Source: Bacillota bacterium (GTDB lineage: Bacteria; Bacillota; Negativicutes; Sporomusales; UBA7701). Taken from it: a stretch of 5,121 nucleotides of DNA. The stretch's first letter is position 1, and the number at the start of each line of letters is the position of its first letter. Positions 4,964 to 5,121 of the stretch are shown here, one piece after another. Where the stretch lies: NCBI GenBank assembly GCA_023415075.1, contig JAEZLU010000037.1, positions 1 through 5,121 of the forward strand, read 5' to 3'. The notes beneath the pieces are model-generated. The model had not been told where the DNA came from and did not search any database. It saw only the letters and a program-made list of their open reading frames with translations. The position numbers and the translations under genes are program-made.

Positions 4964-4978
4964 TCATTATAATAATGA
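4964..4978 (+). promoter_or_regulatory. 15-bp palindrome containing TATAAT, possible -10/operator before the last gene
   Basis: TCATTAT-A-ATAATGA is a perfect 7-1-7 inverted repeat. It contains TATAAT at 4968-4973, a perfect -10 box, 42 bases before the start of the next gene. At 16-18 bases upstream no recognisable -35 is seen (for example TAGCCT at 4945-4950), so promoter activity may need an activator or may be weak. A 7-1-7 repeat over a -10 is the usual layout of Fur-family operators, but the core here (TAT-A-ATA) is not the AAT-N-ATT of Fur, PerR or Zur sites. Confidence 0.4.
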
Positions 4979-5002
4979 GTGACAGCAAAGATATACCACT
5001 CA

Positions 5003-5007
5003 AGGAG
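5003..5007 (+). promoter_or_regulatory. Ribosome binding site that selects the ATG at 5016
   Basis: AGGAG ends eight bases before the ATG at 5016, a good spacing. The nearer ATG at 5011 is only three bases away and its frame closes at once (ATG-GCA-TGA, where TGA overlaps the second ATG), so 5016 is the start of the long frame. Confidence 0.7.
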
Positions 5008-5015
5008 AAAATGGC

Positions 5016-5121
5016 ATGAAGACAAGCTCGGACTGGGGCTGGCAGAATGAGGTCAGGCGGGTGGCCAGGGGCATTCGCCGCCGGGTGCTTGAGCACACCA
5101 TCGGCGCCAACGGCGGCTATG
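5016..5121 (+). CDS. Probable transketolase-like protein, N-terminal fragment (3' end cut by window)
   Basis: Only the first 35 codons are visible and the frame is open at the window edge. The segment RRVARGIRRRVLEHTIGANG, followed by GY, resembles the N-terminus of a group of transketolase-like, thiamine diphosphate-dependent proteins in which an arginine-rich helix (xIRRRVLxHT) is followed by a glycine-rich turn (NGGY). This recognition comes from memory of the pattern and rests on few residues. No signal peptide is seen. It starts 93 bases after the cysK stop, behind a weak terminator and a palindrome, so it probably begins a new transcription unit. If the call is right, it belongs to central carbon rather than sulfur metabolism. 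Confidence 0.45.
   Translation, partial: MKTSSDWGWQNEVRRVARGIRRRVLEHTIGANGGY

Noticed and set aside
4964..4978. Palindrome as a Fur, PerR or Zur box
   Set aside because: The half-site core is TAT-A-ATA rather than AAT-N-ATT, so assignment to these regulators is not justified. It is kept only as an unassigned palindrome.
1..5121. CRISPR arrays, tRNA or rRNA genes, insertion sequences
   Set aside because: No regularly spaced repeats, tRNA-like folds, transposase motifs or terminal inverted repeats were seen on either strand.

Overview
The window looks like a chromosomal stretch from a GC-rich member of the Firmicutes (Bacillota). The clues are a class I SAM riboswitch (S-box) with an intrinsic terminator, strong AGGAGG-type ribosome binding sites, TTGACA / extended -10 promoters and small YezD-family proteins. 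By eye the GC content is near 60 percent in genes and much lower in the promoter regions. A Negativicutes or clostridial anaerobe would fit, but the genus cannot be fixed from this sequence. Every gene I can support lies on the + strand.

Layout: (1) 1-797, the C-terminal 264 residues of a LarA-type nickel-pincer racemase. (2) 798-1097, an AT-rich promoter (about 834-888), a complete SAM-I aptamer (910-1012) and its terminator (1025-1056), with an alternative antiterminator pairing visible. (3) 1098-1467, two tandem small genes of the YezD/DUF2292 type (54 and 62 residues). (4) 1539-2828, metY, an O-acetylhomoserine sulfhydrylase. (5) 2829-3137, an intergenic region of about 300 bases holding a promoter, a strong intrinsic terminator only about 37 nt after the predicted transcription start, a second possible promoter, and a hairpin that would cover the ribosome binding site of a four-residue mini-ORF. 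(6) 3138-3962, larE, a PP-loop sacrificial sulfur transferase. (7) 3984-4922, cysK, cysteine synthase, 21 bases after larE. (8) A weak terminator and a 15-bp palindrome containing TATAAT. (9) 5016-5121, the first 35 codons of a gene that is probably transketolase-like.

The common theme is sulfur. MetY puts sulfide into O-acetylhomoserine to make homocysteine (methionine/SAM branch), under SAM feedback through the riboswitch. CysK puts sulfide into O-acetylserine to make cysteine. LarE donates sulfur from its own cysteine to build the nickel-pincer nucleotide cofactor that LarA-type enzymes need. A LarA relative lies just upstream, but larB and larC are not in the window. I found no clear case for a wholly new system. 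The most unusual parts are the tandem YezD paralogs under SAM control, the larE-cysK pairing, and the unexplained structured leader between metY and larE.
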